Shown here one piece after another: positions 1 to 12,700 of a stretch of 64,000 nucleotides of DNA. The notes beneath the pieces were generated by a model. That model had not been told where the DNA came from. It did no database searches and worked only from the letters and a program-made list of their open reading frames with translations. The translations under genes and the position numbers were made by a program. The first letter of the stretch is position 1; the number at the start of each line of letters is the position of its first letter. This stretch comes from Carposina sasakii. Lineage: Eukaryota > Arthropoda > Insecta > Lepidoptera > Carposinidae. The stretch covers positions 9,362,001 to 9,426,000 of the forward strand of contig CP053156.1 of NCBI GenBank assembly GCA_014607495.2. Reading direction: 5' to 3'.

Positions 1-1801
1 GTAGTTCCGGTCATCAGGTCGAGGAATAGATTTTTATTGTCTTATAAGGGAGTATCATATACCTACTTAAGTAAGTGCTACAAAGTAATTAACCCATACT
101 TGCTCTAGGTCTCAACTGTTGCCCTTGAATTCCCAGTAATTCTCATTTATTTTTTAATTATAATACCCATAATTACTTACTATTCTAATTAGTTTGCTTT
201 GGTGATAATAATATTTACACTGTAAGGTAACGTCTAGGTAACTTGAAATTACTTGTCAATATGTAAATCAATTATATTATGTACTCGTTTTATCCTAGGT
301 ACATGTTTGTCAGTTCTTAATTTAATATTCACATTCTGTGGATTTCTTTTGCTTTATGGTTACCTCTGCTGATCCTGGCTTTAGGAGTTGCAGTGACAGG
401 ACTGAGTGGTGTGCCAATGCCGGTTATACTGGTAGGTACAACTATCAAGTACATAGTTAAGTTACCTACTTACCTAATAAATATACGAGTATCACCTACG
501 AATAGGAAACTCGGCCACCTATAGATAACTGTTTTATGGCACCAATCAAATGTACCAATTGCCGATTGACTTTTTTTGTTGATAGATATATCAAATGATT
601 TCCTAAAGTCCAATATAGCAAATTAATTCAACATAGGTACTACTTAAAAGCTACAGCCGATAAGCATCACAATCACGTAGATAGCACGAGAATGGGCCTC
701 AATTATTATAATGAGAATTAAAATCACTGGCCGTGATTTACGTGCGAAAACACTACATGATGATTATTGAAAAACATCGTGCTACTTTGTCTTGTATATC
801 GATTATTACCTATTCACATAGGTTTTATTAAGCTTTGCTTATCTACTATGTATAAGTAGATATTCATTTGTTCGTAATAAAGTAAATAAAAAATATTTCA
901 CCCCTAGTTTAAACGTAATTAACTTTTTATAAAATGATCCTGTATTTTTTAATAAATTAGGTACTTACCTAAATACAGTTTTCTTTTGTCAATTCGACCA
1001 TAAATTAGAGCTATATCATTTGATCGAAGGCTATATCTTATGTTACTTACGTCTTCTACTTACCTTTCTTCAGGTCGAGATAATGTGCGAATTATGCTAC
1101 ATCATCTCTCAGTTTTGTCTGTTAGATGGGTTTGTTGAACTATTGAACCTTTATGTTTAAAACATACAAGGAATGACATATTGAACCTACTTACCTGCTG
1201 ATAAGCCTTCTTTACTACGATATGGTGGCAATATAAGTTATAAAATTTTAGGTATACCTACCTAACTTAGATGTAGCTCACTTGTGCACCAAACGCGGGA
1301 CGTGTTTTATCCTGGTTTGTCAATAGCGTCCGTCATATTATTATGGTATTTTTAAGGTACACTGAAATAGCAGTGTTCTTATTCTTATTTAAATATATTA
1401 TTAACTACTAAAACTTAAAAATTAAAATAATATAATGTACTTAGCTCTACTGTTTCCAACTTAACAAATAGCTGTATGGATTCGTAGTTTCTATCAAAAG
1501 TTGACACTACATCCAGAGCCGAAAGCAAGCTTATGAAATTAAAGAAAAAATATATTGTTGCGATAAGCAGAGAAAAGAAAAGCTTTTGATGCTACAAATC
1601 AGAAAATCACGTTTTTGTTCTAGATTTGGGTATGTTCGTGAGTTTACCAATCAATTTTTTGGTAACTACACTTTAGTTACATGACGAAATTTATGAAAAA
1701 GATGGGGTTAGTGATTATTGATATTTTGATATTATTGATAAATTACAGGTAAAGTAGGTACAAGACAATTACACAACATGGATGATCCTACTAATTAATA
1801 T
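1..1801. other. intergenic, no gene seen
   Basis: AT-rich DNA with many TAGG/CCTA short motifs. I see no exon-like reading frame with splice sites and no complete mobile element in it. Confidence 0.5.
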
Positions 1802-2044
1802 TCTTACTAATATTATAAATGCGAAAGTTTGTAAGTATGGATGGATGGATGGATAGATAGATGGTTGGATGGATGAATGTTTGTTATTCTTTCACGCAAA
1901 AATGGCTGGAGCAATTTTAATAAAATTTGGTATGGAGTTAGCTGATACCCTGGATTAACACATAGGCTACTTTTTATCCCGGATAATTTCGACATTTTGT
2001 TTTTTCTGCAGTCCACGCGGGTGAAGTCACGGGCGTCTACTAGT
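1802..2044 (+). mobile_element. non-autonomous Helitron-like element
   Basis: Begins TCTTACTAATATTATAAATG and ends in CTAGT after a CGCGGGTGAAGTCACGGGCG stretch. TC at the 5' end and CTAG near the 3' end is the Helitron pattern, and this consensus is typical of short lepidopteran Helitrons. It contains a GGAT/GATA microsatellite (about 1838-1880). It has no coding capacity. Boundaries are from motif recognition only, because Helitrons leave no target duplication. Confidence 0.6.
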
Positions 2045-2869
2045 AAAAAAATAATTTTTAATAATATGCCATGCGGCTTTAAAGTTCTCAATAAACTTAA
2101 GAAAAAAAGCGTAATATAAACATTGGAAAAAGAGTGGGTAGAGTGGCAAAAAAAAGTAATTTTTCATTTAAACCTTATCAACATACCTACGTACCTACCT
2201 ACTAACACTACCTAATATAATATGTAAAATATTTGTCGATTTCATCAATCACTACAGATGAGGTAACGCGAGTAAAGTGTTAGGCACACGCATTCAATAA
2301 ATGTAAGTAAACAACAAAAAAATAAAGCAAACACGTTACTTCCTGCTAATCCCATTTGCCTTAATATACGGAGTTAAAAATGACGGCAAAAAGCCGTTAA
2401 GTTTATACAAAGGTCCGAAAGTCAAGTTCAGGCAATATTGACCTCGAAATGACAATAACTCTGCACTATTTGACTGGACGTCACACTCCGCCTGCGACGC
2501 TAGTACGAGTATACGCATACAAATCGAGCCTGAGCAGTTTTTTGCTCTACATCCGATGCGGTTTTGACAATGAAAAATTGTTGCCATAAAATGAAGCGGA
2601 AAATTAATTAGGTGGTTCGAAAATAATGAATGTTGCTGATGAATTGCTGCGTTTGTTTAGGCAAGCTCTATAATCTTCGGGTTGTATATAGAATTAAGAA
2701 TAAGTACTTTTAAGTTAACACGTACAAATAGCAATCTAAAGCTGGTGAAAGGTTTTAGTGTAGTTATGCCGCATTTGCTTTAGAGGCTACCATTGAATAA
2801 ACGGTTATAGATCGATCTACGGATATCAAATCATTTTGTTGCTACAACAGCACCTAATCAAATAATTCG
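2045..2869. other. intergenic, no gene seen
   Basis: AT-rich. One 83-codon open frame on the minus strand (2336-2587) has no family resemblance and no flanking splice signals, so it is not called. Confidence 0.4.
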
Positions 2870-2880
2870 GGATGTTCTTT

Positions 2881-3045
2881 CTCTGGCACCCATTTAGCGC
2901 GACGAGCAGTTTGTCCTCCACACTGAACTTGGCTCATCCATATATCGCAATTCGCATGTTGTAATATCTCCTTCGCGACATCTGCAACATCATGCTCAGA
3001 TGCATTTTATGCGCGAGTTCAAAGGAGAACAATCGCGCTAAATGG
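2881..3045 (-). other. unidentified coding-like fragment with inverted repeat
   Basis: On the minus strand a stretch of about 50 codons (about 3007 down to 2866) reads with protein-like composition, including DIWMSQVQCGGQTARRAKW, and ends at a TAG. A perfect 13-bp inverted repeat, CCATTTAGCGCGA at 2890-2902 and its complement at 3033-3045, brackets most of it. It could be a terminal exon, a piece of a transposon, or chance. I do not recognise the protein. Confidence 0.25.
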
Positions 3046-4437
3046 CAACTTTCTTACCTTTCGCACTATAACGTTTTTTACCCAACTTCGCCAGAATGAG
3101 GGTTATGTTTTTCGATTGTTTGGCACGCTCGAGCCTAAACTGTTTGTCGCATTTAAGCTTGATTGTTATTGTCAGATTCGTCTTTAGTCGTGTGAGTGCA
3201 CTGGGTCAAAATTGTTTGGAAGTCGGGTTTTTTTTTTCATGAAATTAAACTTAATTTTAGTTTGGCTGTATACATTTGACATGGTTTCTGACATTTTCAA
3301 CATCTCTCATCTTTAATCGTAGTCAAAATTTAACGCTATACGGAATGTGCTAATGCTAATAACGTTTTTGGTTGTAATTTAGTTTTGGTAAATAAGTTCA
3401 ACAATAGCGCGATTGCCCTCCTATACGACGATGTTTATTTATCCGTATCAGCATTCCTTTGCCAGACATGATGGTATTACCTAGATGAGAACACGTGACT
3501 GATAGCTTATTTCTGTCGTCTGTCCGTCCGTTCCGTGTTGACAAAACGAGAATTAATTGCAACTGTAATAAAACACTTGCGTGTCTCAGTTTGGTCTAAT
3601 TTGGTTCATTCCGGACTGTTTAGAAGATGTTAGGTAATCTAACATAAAGCTAGATTATAATAGTGGTTAGGACATGTGACAAGCATGAACATTTCATGTA
3701 TTATGTGCAAGAATTGCGACTTCATTAAAATGAGAAAAAGCAATTAAGTAAACAGTAAGAGCCATAAAGAATTTTATTATAACGAATACAAAACTACAGC
3801 ATAATTAATTACTATACGACAGAGACTATAAGCAAGCTTGAGTAGTTCCCCTAAAACAACACATTTTTGAAAATAAATGCTACTACTATACAATCTAAAT
3901 AATTTTGAAGTCTTTCCAACTTCTTACGAACTGTTTGTCCATGACTTCGTATATGCATTTGAGATGAAAACCATCTATCTAGAACCCAAAAAATTATATT
4001 ACTTATACTTATAAGTAAAGTTTTTTACTAAAATTTAAATAAATAATCTACATACATGTAGGTACCCTCTAACACCTTGCCTTAATTAATATAGTATCTC
4101 AAGTCTCACTCAACACGTCAGACTTGTAATGGTAATTTAGATCCGTGATAACAAACTATAAATCATAGTTAACAAACAGGTATGTACTGTATAGATTATT
4201 TTAACCACATGTTTTTTACATGATACCATCTATCTAACACCTGAGAACCTCCACTAATATCTACCTAATACAAAAAGCTTCATCAGAGATACGTGGATTA
4301 CTGAAGTTATGTATAGTAAGGTTTAGCATAGGTATATGACCGACCATCAGCTCTTAAGGCATGTCGCCTGCACTGCTCTTAGCGGTGAATCTCACTATCA
4401 CAATGGAAATAGTCCTGTTTTACCTATTAATGGTTAA
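3046..4437. other. intergenic, no gene seen
   Basis: No supported gene. Around 3105-3130 there are phrases shared with the inverted-repeat element at 53274-53740 and its flank (TTATGTTTTTCGA; GAGCCTAAAC), so an old repeat is likely there. Confidence 0.4.
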
Positions 4438-4570
4438 CCTTAAGGTTTTTAAGGTTGCGGGCGTCGGTTGGATGCAGGCTGCTTCCGACCGGTCGGAGTG
4501 GAGGTTGTTGGGGGAGGCCTATGTCCAACAGTGGACTTCTCAGGGCTGTAAATGATGAGGATGATGGTTA
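4438..4570 (+). mobile_element. LINE 3' end fragment
   Basis: The plus strand reads VAGVGWMQAASDRSEWRLLG followed by EAYVQQWT, the familiar C-terminal end of a non-LTR retrotransposon polyprotein. It then runs into a GATGAGGATGATGG tail. Only the last 35 or so codons remain, so this is a heavily 5'-truncated copy. Its last coding stretch, GGGGGAGGCCTATGTCCAAC and onward, is the sequence shared with the short elements at 19726, 51546 and 54290. Confidence 0.6.
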
Positions 4571-5885
4571 ACCTTCAGATCACTTCATCTGTGAAAATTA
4601 AATGTCGAAAGATTTTACGAGTAGTAACCTACTCGCAGCAGGCAGGATCACGCACGGTACCTATGCAGTCGGTGTCAAATACACCTAGGTAATAATTATG
4701 TACCTATATAGATCTGGTGCCTGCATTATTAATAATCAAAGACCTCCTTTTATCTTAGTGTATCATTATCATAATTACATGTTACACTGTCACTGTAGAC
4801 TATATTTTGCAATAATTATATTTGTAATAGTCGATTGTAAATGGTACAGTGGTGGTAGGTACATCTAGCAAGTATGTTTCTGTTTAACCAAATTGTAGTC
4901 TAAGGTTTCTAGGAAGTCTGGTGCTATGCCCTTAATGCATTAAAAATACTTATTAATATTAATTATTATTGGTTGAGGTTACGCAGAATAATTATACAGG
5001 AGCGAAGTCTGCTCCTTACTCTACACTCGCTGAGTGGATTGCATCGCCTGCGTCTCATATTATTTATGTAGAGACACGACACATACGAGTATTTGAAAAA
5101 GCTTGTTTGACCGATCCAATAAAACCTCGAATACACGAAAGGTATCTACAGATCTTGCAACATGCATGACTCAAAAACGTAAAAGAATCTCGGTGCTGTT
5201 ATGGAACATTTCGCTGTGCACACTATGCTCTTGATCTCGAGAGTTGCAGCATAACGTAAATTTCATGTTGCGCGTCATAATATAGGAAATTGTATAGTGT
5301 ATCTAAGGGTTAATTGCCAAACGTTTGAAAAATAAGATATATAAGATAAAGAGCCCCAAGATTATAACAAAATTATGCATAGCTACATATCTACGCACGG
5401 TTATGTTCCCAAAATGGTTATGGTACCTACCCAGAACTGCAGGATCATGAAGGAGGTCTTACAGCTACGTTCAGCATAGCGGTGGCCAAATATAAAAGAA
5501 CAGAGACAAGTAAAACACCCCGCGTTCCTTATAGTCGACTTTTACAACACGCTCGGAAGGAAATGCAGCAAAGCTTCGCATCAGCACAGGACTATTTGTT
5601 ACATAAATAATAATTAAAATACAAAGTGAAAAACCAATCGTAAATCTGCTACTTATCTTGTTCTAACACCTTTGATTCCCGGCCAAGTGCCATAAATACT
5701 TTTTATGGGCTATGCATGAGACCGAAGTGACGCCAAGATTTAGTTTAATTATACATTAATGTACTAATAAAACAATCGGTCTACACCACACAACATTAAA
5801 TCAAAAATACATGAAATTAATGTAATCTACTTACCTAATTAATACATGGACATCTTGTCCATCTACCACACGAATACTTAGTACA
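4571..5885. other. intergenic with one short dispersed repeat
   Basis: No gene supported. 5432-5484 is one copy of a short dispersed family (CAGAACTGCAGGATC, then about 25 bases, then ACGTTCAGCATAGCGG) also seen at 26549, 37325, 46128 and 63841. Confidence 0.45.
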
Positions 5886-5890
5886 ACCAC
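5886..5890. repeat. target-site duplication, BEL/Pao element, left
   Basis: ACCAC immediately before the left LTR; the same five bases follow the right LTR at 14233-14237. Five bases is usual for BEL/Pao insertions. Confidence 0.9.
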
Positions 5891-6123
5891 TGTACGGGTA
5901 CACCTTTTGTGATAGATAAATGATAACAAATGATAGATAGATTGATTGAGAGTTTATTCTGATACTGATATATGCTAAATGATTGTATGGATAATGAGTA
6001 CGCGGCCGACCGAACGAGGTGCAATCGTGAACTAAAGCTATAATGAGTATGAATGTGCGACTATCGCGTAAACTGATGATGTTAGCAGAAATATACTACA
6101 GCAATGTACGGTGGGACCGTACA
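5891..6123 (-). repeat. 3' LTR of BEL/Pao element
   Basis: 233 bp, starts TGTACGG and ends CCGTACA (7-bp terminal inverted repeat). Identical to 14000-14232 as far as I can compare by eye. It is the 3' LTR because the element is read on the minus strand. Confidence 0.95.
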
Positions 6124-6220
6124 TACTCCCGGGCAAGAGATGAGATGTGGGCTAAACCTAATAACAAGATGATGCCAATTTATATACTACTAACTAAACG
6201 AATAGTTGTTAGTCACAATT

Positions 6221-6769
6221 TTACAATTTATAATGCACAAAAGGCGAAGTTGATTTGTCGAGTACGCGTGTACTGGTTTCACTCGCGCACTGATTGCTCT
6301 TTACACACTGTATATTATTATCACTCGCACACTTATTGTTCACTTGACACTGAACACTTTCACTATCACTGATGAATAGAACGCGCGGCTCCAGCCCGGC
6401 CGGCGCGGGCTGCAGGCGCGCGGAGCGGCGCCGCTGACGCACCCGCCGGCAACAGTACAGCACGCCCGCCACTACGCTAGCTCCAACTAATATGTAGATG
6501 ATTGTATAATGGTGAATATCGTGATAGGAGACACGATCCACCAGGGTTTCTTCTGGTTGGTTTGCCTTCATTTGGTCAATTCGATTCTGTATTTCTTTGA
6601 TATCTTGATAATTATCGGTTGATGCTTGATATGAGATAGGTATAGATAAATTTATTATTTTATTAATAGGCGGGATATCAATCTGAATAACTTCAGCTTC
6701 TTTATGTAAGACATTTGATTGTTTCTTATGTGAGTAAATAGTAAAGGTTTTTTGCCTTTGATAAGACAT
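6221..6769 (-). CDS. envelope C-terminal part with transmembrane segment, displaced frame
   Basis: A 182-codon frame that overlaps the end of the large polyprotein and lies in the -1 frame relative to it. It starts with an ATG at 6769. About two thirds in it has a hydrophobic run (IIYILVGASVVAGVLYCC) followed by a basic stretch (RRVRQRRRSAR), the layout of an envelope anchor plus cytoplasmic tail. This is the part missing from the env region of the main frame. Either one base was lost in the A run at about 6749-6754, or ribosomes shift there. The ATG makes independent expression conceivable, but a type I envelope anchor made on its own would have no ectodomain. Confidence 0.7.
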   Translation of the reverse strand: MSYQRQKTFTIYSHKKQSNVLHKEAEVIQIDIPPINKIINLSIPISYQASTDNYQDIKEIQNRIDQMKANQPEETLVDRVSYHDIHHYTIIYILVGASVVAGVLYCCRRVRQRRRSARLQPAPAGLEPRVLFISDSESVQCQVNNKCASDNNIQCVKSNQCASETSTRVLDKSTSPFVHYKL

Positions 6770-9700
6770 TCACTACTCAGCGTTATAATTCCGGCCTTGC
6801 TTATCAGCTGGGATGTAACTTGATTCTCGCCGCACATTATACGTACAGTGCATTGATCACAACAGAAAAATAGATATGAATTGATCATATGTAGTTCGGT
6901 CCAGGAATTACTGCATGTTGAATTTAAGGTTTTGCATTGGTCAGATTTTTCATTTTTGACACAGAAATTTTCATCGGATCTGAATTGATGTACTGGCTGC
7001 TTCAAACGACATAGACGGGTATCTGATTCGTATATGATGCAATCTTGTATGTATCTTTCTGATATAGGTAAATATGAGTCCCGTTGTAAATTAACGGCCA
7101 CGTGATCTGATATAGGGATCAAGCTAATCATATTTTTATCTATCTGCTGTGGGATTGGTATTAATTTATATATTTCGAAATTGTCTCTACTGACTAGAGG
7201 TATACTGACTTCAAATATAATAAACCTTTTGGAGGCTCTCGCTTTGACGGTAAGTAAATGATAAATTCTTGATAGGTTCTGTTGTATATTGCTTAGTGGT
7301 AGGGTCAAATCTTTTGATAATAATCCAGTTATAACATTTAGTTCGCTTGTTAATTGATCAGGAGTAAGAACATGTAGATTAAAATTTCCAAGATAAATGT
7401 CTGTAATTGAGTCAATCAGCATTTCTTGTATGGTTCGCAAATTAGATAAAACATTGTTTGCTATAACTGATGACAATGTAAAATCGTTCGATGTTGCTAT
7501 GTGCTGGAGTTTATTTTGCTGCATGTTTATAGCTTGATCTAATTTATTTAGATGTAGGTTAAAGTGTTTGTGTTGTTTGTTCATTGTGTTTTCTATTCTT
7601 TTAATTAAATTAAATTCGGCTTCTACGATGGATGTTTGATTTTTCCACAATAACGCCAAATGTTTTTGATTTGCTCTTAGATTATCTATGTCTTTTTCAT
7701 ATTGCTCAGCAAAATGTTCGTCGAGTATACCGAACAGAGAGTTTGCGATGTATCCGATACCGTCGACAAGGCCGCGCCGGAGTCGCAAGGTCACGCTCCG
7801 GTCGCGCCGTGAGGGCTGCTGACCGAGCAGTATTCCGTTGTAGTGTTCGAGTTCTGACAGCCCGTGATGTAACTGGAGAAGTATGACGTCACATTGCGCT
7901 ATCGTTTCTTCGTTTGTTTTATAACATATGTTGTCAAGGTGATTTACATATTTATTTAGTAGTTCCGTACCTTGCCAATATGGAGCCATGTCATAGTAAA
8001 TAACAAGTTTCCACTGATCTCGTTCCAGGCGCATGTCGCCAATTCCGTCGAAATAAAAACCTTGACTAATGTTCAATCTGGATATAGTATGTTTACAATG
8101 TGCCGGGGCGACTATTAGGCACATAAACAATAGAAATAAGAGGCTAGTTTTGAGAACATGATATGTGTTGTAATAAACGTTTTGATTTTTATTATCCTCT
8201 TGTAATGGACTTATGGCTTGATTAGATATTGGTAGACGTGATATTTTAGTTATGGGCCTCTTAATTAATCCGTTTTTTGTTTTTAGTGTTACAACTCGTA
8301 CGTAGCCGTCGCTGCCGGGGTGTAGAGTTATGATTCGACCTAGTGGCCATTTTCCAGCTGGTAGGTTGATGTCCTTGATAATGACAATGTCGTCGATTTT
8401 CAGATTATCTTGTGATTGACGCCACTTGCAGCGGGTTTGTAGTTGACAAAGGTACTCAGTCTTCCATCTCTTCCAGATATCGTCAAAGATTTTTTGTGTT
8501 AACTGCCACCTTGTTCGCAGATCTTTTTCAGTTTCGATAATATTTAGTGTGGGCCCACTAGCTAAAAAATGTGATGGTGTCAGATAATTTAGGTCTTCCA
8601 CATCTTCTGTCAAAGCAGTTAATGGCCTTGAATTCAGACAACCCTCTAGCTGACATAAAAGAGTAGAATATTCCTCAAATGTTAATTTTTGTTCGCCAAT
8701 TACTCTTTTCAGGTGGTACTTCAGGCTTTTAACTGCGGCCTCCCAGAGACCACCCGCGCTAGGCCATGATGGGGCATTGAAATGCCACTGGATGTTCATA
8801 TCAGTGATATTCGCAAAGAAGTCATCGTCCAACGTAGCTTGTAAATTGATAAATTCTTGTTTTAGGACTCTACTAGCTCCGGTAAAATTTGTTCCGTTAT
8901 CGCTATAGATATGATAAGGTGTGCCTCTTCTTGCCGCCATTCTACGTAGAGCAGCCAAGAAAGCTGATGAGCTTAAATCTGATACCAGTTCGAGGTGCAC
9001 GGCCTTCGTTACCATGCACACAAAAACTGCAATGTACCCTTTAGAGGTTTTGATACCTCGACCTTTGCTTGATTTGATGTCCACAAATCCAGTGAAATCA
9101 ACTCCGGTATGATGAAATGGTCTAGTTGGGCTGACGCGGGCTATAGGTAGATCCCCCATAATTTGGCTATGATTCACAGGGTCATGACGCCTGCATTTAA
9201 CGCAGTTTCGCAGACGCTTCTTCACTGCTCTATTTCCTCCTATAAGCCAGAACTTCTGTCTTAAAAATGATGATGTTAGGCGAGCTCCCCCATGGAATAC
9301 TAATTTATGTGATTGGTCAATCAAGAGTTCTGCTAGACGACAATCGCCAGGGATGATGATAGGATGTTTGGTCTCAAGGTTTATATTTGCATTCTTTAAG
9401 CGTCCTCCGACTCTGAGGATACTATTTTCATCCAAGAATGGATTTAGCTCATATAACTTGCTCCTGGTATGTAATTTAAGACCCTTTTCTAAGTTACTGA
9501 TTTCATTGATAAATTCTATACGTTGGATTTGCTTGATAATCATACTTTTTGATCTATTTAACTCTGATAATGTTAGAAAACATTTTCGATCTGTACGTTT
9601 TCTAGTGAATCTCAAAGCCCATGATAATATTCTAGTAATTTTATTAAACGAGCTGTGTTTTAATAATAATTGGTATATGATATTGTTGTTTAACTCCTGT

Positions 9701-12700
9701 TGAGTAACAACATTTATTTGCTTTATACTTTTCATCTCTTGTTCAGTGGAGTACAGGATTGTCTGATTATTTTGGTCGTTGTAGTTTAGCAGCCACGACG
9801 GTCCCTGCCACCACAAAGAATGATCTAACAGTTGTGACGCAGTTAGCCCACGACTAGCACAATCCGCCGGGTTTTCGTCCGACTTTATATAGTGCCAACT
9901 TTTTGGCGGTATGATGCTAGTTATTTCTTTCACTCTATTTGATACGAAGGTTTTCCACCTTGCTGGATCTCCGTTTAGCCAGCCTAAGACTATCATAGAG
10001 TCGGACCAGCCGTAGATTTTAAGTTCGTAATTGTTAAAGCATGTTTTGATTTTAGCCATCAGTTTTGATAATAATAAAGCTCCACTCAACTCTAATTTGG
10101 GAAGAGTGACCTTAGTGCTGGCAGGTACTAACCTTGCTTTTCCTACAAGTAATGATAAAATCAATTCTTCTTGTCGCTTTATTTTGCAGTAGATAACGCA
10201 TGCATAAGCTTTTATTGATGAGTCACAGAACCCATGTAATTCAATGACGTCACCTTCTTTGATACCTAGCCATCTCTTTATTTCTAAGTTATTGATATTT
10301 TTGATATCGCTTTTTATTTTCATCCATTCGGTGTTAATTTCTTCTGGTAAAGGATCATCCCACTTAATATTAGATAACCATACTTTTTGAAAAATTATTT
10401 TTAATTTGGTTGAAAGTGGTGACAACCATCCCAACGGGTCAAATAGCTTTGATATGTTAGATAATAGTGATCGTTTTGTTTCGTGCGAAGATGATTGTTC
10501 TATTTTCGAATTGAACATGAATATGTCGCTTTGTGGGTCCCAACTGAGACCCAATGTCTTCGTGTTTTCTGCCTGTTTGAAGTTAAAGATGTCTTGGTGG
10601 CAGTCCGAGTTATTGCAAGTTGATGATAATTCAGGAATGTTTGACCTCCATTTTCGTAGGTTGAAGCCACCTGATTTTAGTAGTTTGATAAGATCATGAT
10701 ATAACTGCTTTGCTGAGTTGATAGAGTGTGATCCATGAACAAGGTCATCCATGTAGAATGACTGCTCAAGGACGTCTGTAGCCTGACTGTTCTTGAAGTT
10801 TATTCTTTCATCTGAAGCCAACTGCTTCAACGTCATCATCGCAAGGAAAGGAGCTGCTTTGGTTCCGTAGGTAACGGTTGCTAATTGATAGTCTCGTAAC
10901 GGTTCATTAGTAGAATTACGCCAAACGATTTTCTGATATTTTTGGTCTTGTTCATTAACCCAAATCTGCCGAAACATTTTTTCTATATCGGCAGTAATAG
11001 CAAATTGGTATTGTCTCCATTTGATTATGAGAGACTGTAGATCCTGCTGTAGGTTAGGTCCAGTCTCCATGACGTCATTTAGGCTGTATCCAGACGATGT
11101 TTTTGCTGAGGCATTGAAAACGACTCTGAACTTGGTACTAGTAGGCTCAGCTCGATCAACGCTATGATGTGTTAAAAAGCATTCAGATTTTGGGTTTTCG
11201 GTCACGGGTTTCATATGTCCTAAAATTTCATATTCGTTCATAAACGACTGATAATTATTTTTTATACTTTCCTTATGCATAAACTTACGTTCTAATGTTT
11301 TAAATTGTGCAACAGCTCTATGTTTTGACAACCCTAAGTTGTCTTTGAAGTCAGGCTTTAGAGGCAGTTTGACCTCGTAACGACCATCGTCTCGTCGAAT
11401 TGTGGTATCCTGGTAGAACTGAATACATTCCTGATCCTTTGATGATGTAGTGGGCTCGTTGATAATGTCCTCTATTTCCCAAAACTGTTTAATGTCGTCT
11501 AAATTATTCAGTACTACGTTACATTGTAGTGTTTTCACATTTCCACTTAAAATCCAACCTAAACGCGTGTTTTGCGCCATAGGTGCATGGTTATTGGCTC
11601 TGTTTATACCCTCTAAGAGGATCAATGAGTAGATATCAGCCCCAAATAATAAGTCGATTGGGCGACTGATGTTAAAGTCTTGATCTGCTAATATAATATT
11701 GTCTAAGTAGGACCATTCTGGTTTCGCAAAAGAATGACTGGGAAGATGATTGATAAGATTTTTCATTATAAGGACATTTGTTTCGAATTCAAATTTAGTA
11801 TAAACTGCCGAACATTTGATATGTAGAAGACCTTTGCAGTTGCTTTGTGTTGCACCTACTCCTGATATTACACCTTGGCATTTTTGCCTTGGCAACCCTA
11901 ACAATTGTGCTGCGTTTTCAGTTATAATTGAGGTTTGAGACCCCTGATCTAGTAAAGCCCTTAATTTTATCTGTGATCCGTCAGATCGTTTAACATGAAC
12001 CATGGCTGTTGCTAGGAGTATTTCTGGTATGTCACATTGCAAGGACACGTGAGAGTTGCTTCGGACCGCATGTACGGGTTCCGGTTTCGACGCGGTGCCG
12101 GCCGCGCTTCTTGAAGTCGACGCGGCGGACGGGTGATCAGGTTGCATAAATGCTTCGTGTAATAAAGTATTGTGTGATTGATTACACTCACGACACCTTT
12201 TTTCGGAGAAACATGCTTTACCGTTATGACAATAGAGGCAATTTTGGCATAGGTTTTGTTTCTTTGCGGCATAACGCTTCGATGTTGGTGTCAACTTTCG
12301 GAATTCCGGGCAGTAAAATACTGCATGATCGTTGGTTTTGCAAATAGGACATTTGTAGAAATTTGTCATGTATACGTTTTTCTTGGTATCTGATTGTGAA
12401 ATTACACGGCTATGCGCCGGAAATGATGGCCTAATATTTGAGTTGTTATTAGGATTATGATATTTTGGGTTTGAAAATAATTGGTATGTTTGATTATAAG
12501 GGCGAGTCGACTTATTTATAGGTTCTTGTTTTCGACGGGAAGATTCCATGGTCGTAAATTTACTTTCCATAAAGGATAGAAAGTCCTGCAATTTCGGTAT
12601 TTCTCTCGGATGCTTTAATGATGCTACATATTCGTTGTGTGTTTCAGTGTCTAATTTTTGACACAAAAGATGAATGAGTAGTGGATCCCACGAAGCTACT

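Noticed and set aside
1838..1880. GGAT/GATA microsatellite as a separate feature
   Set aside because: It is an internal part of the Helitron-like element at 1802-2044.
7632..12347. Several plus-strand frames within the BEL/Pao element
   Set aside because: Shadows of the minus-strand polyprotein; no domain or splice evidence.
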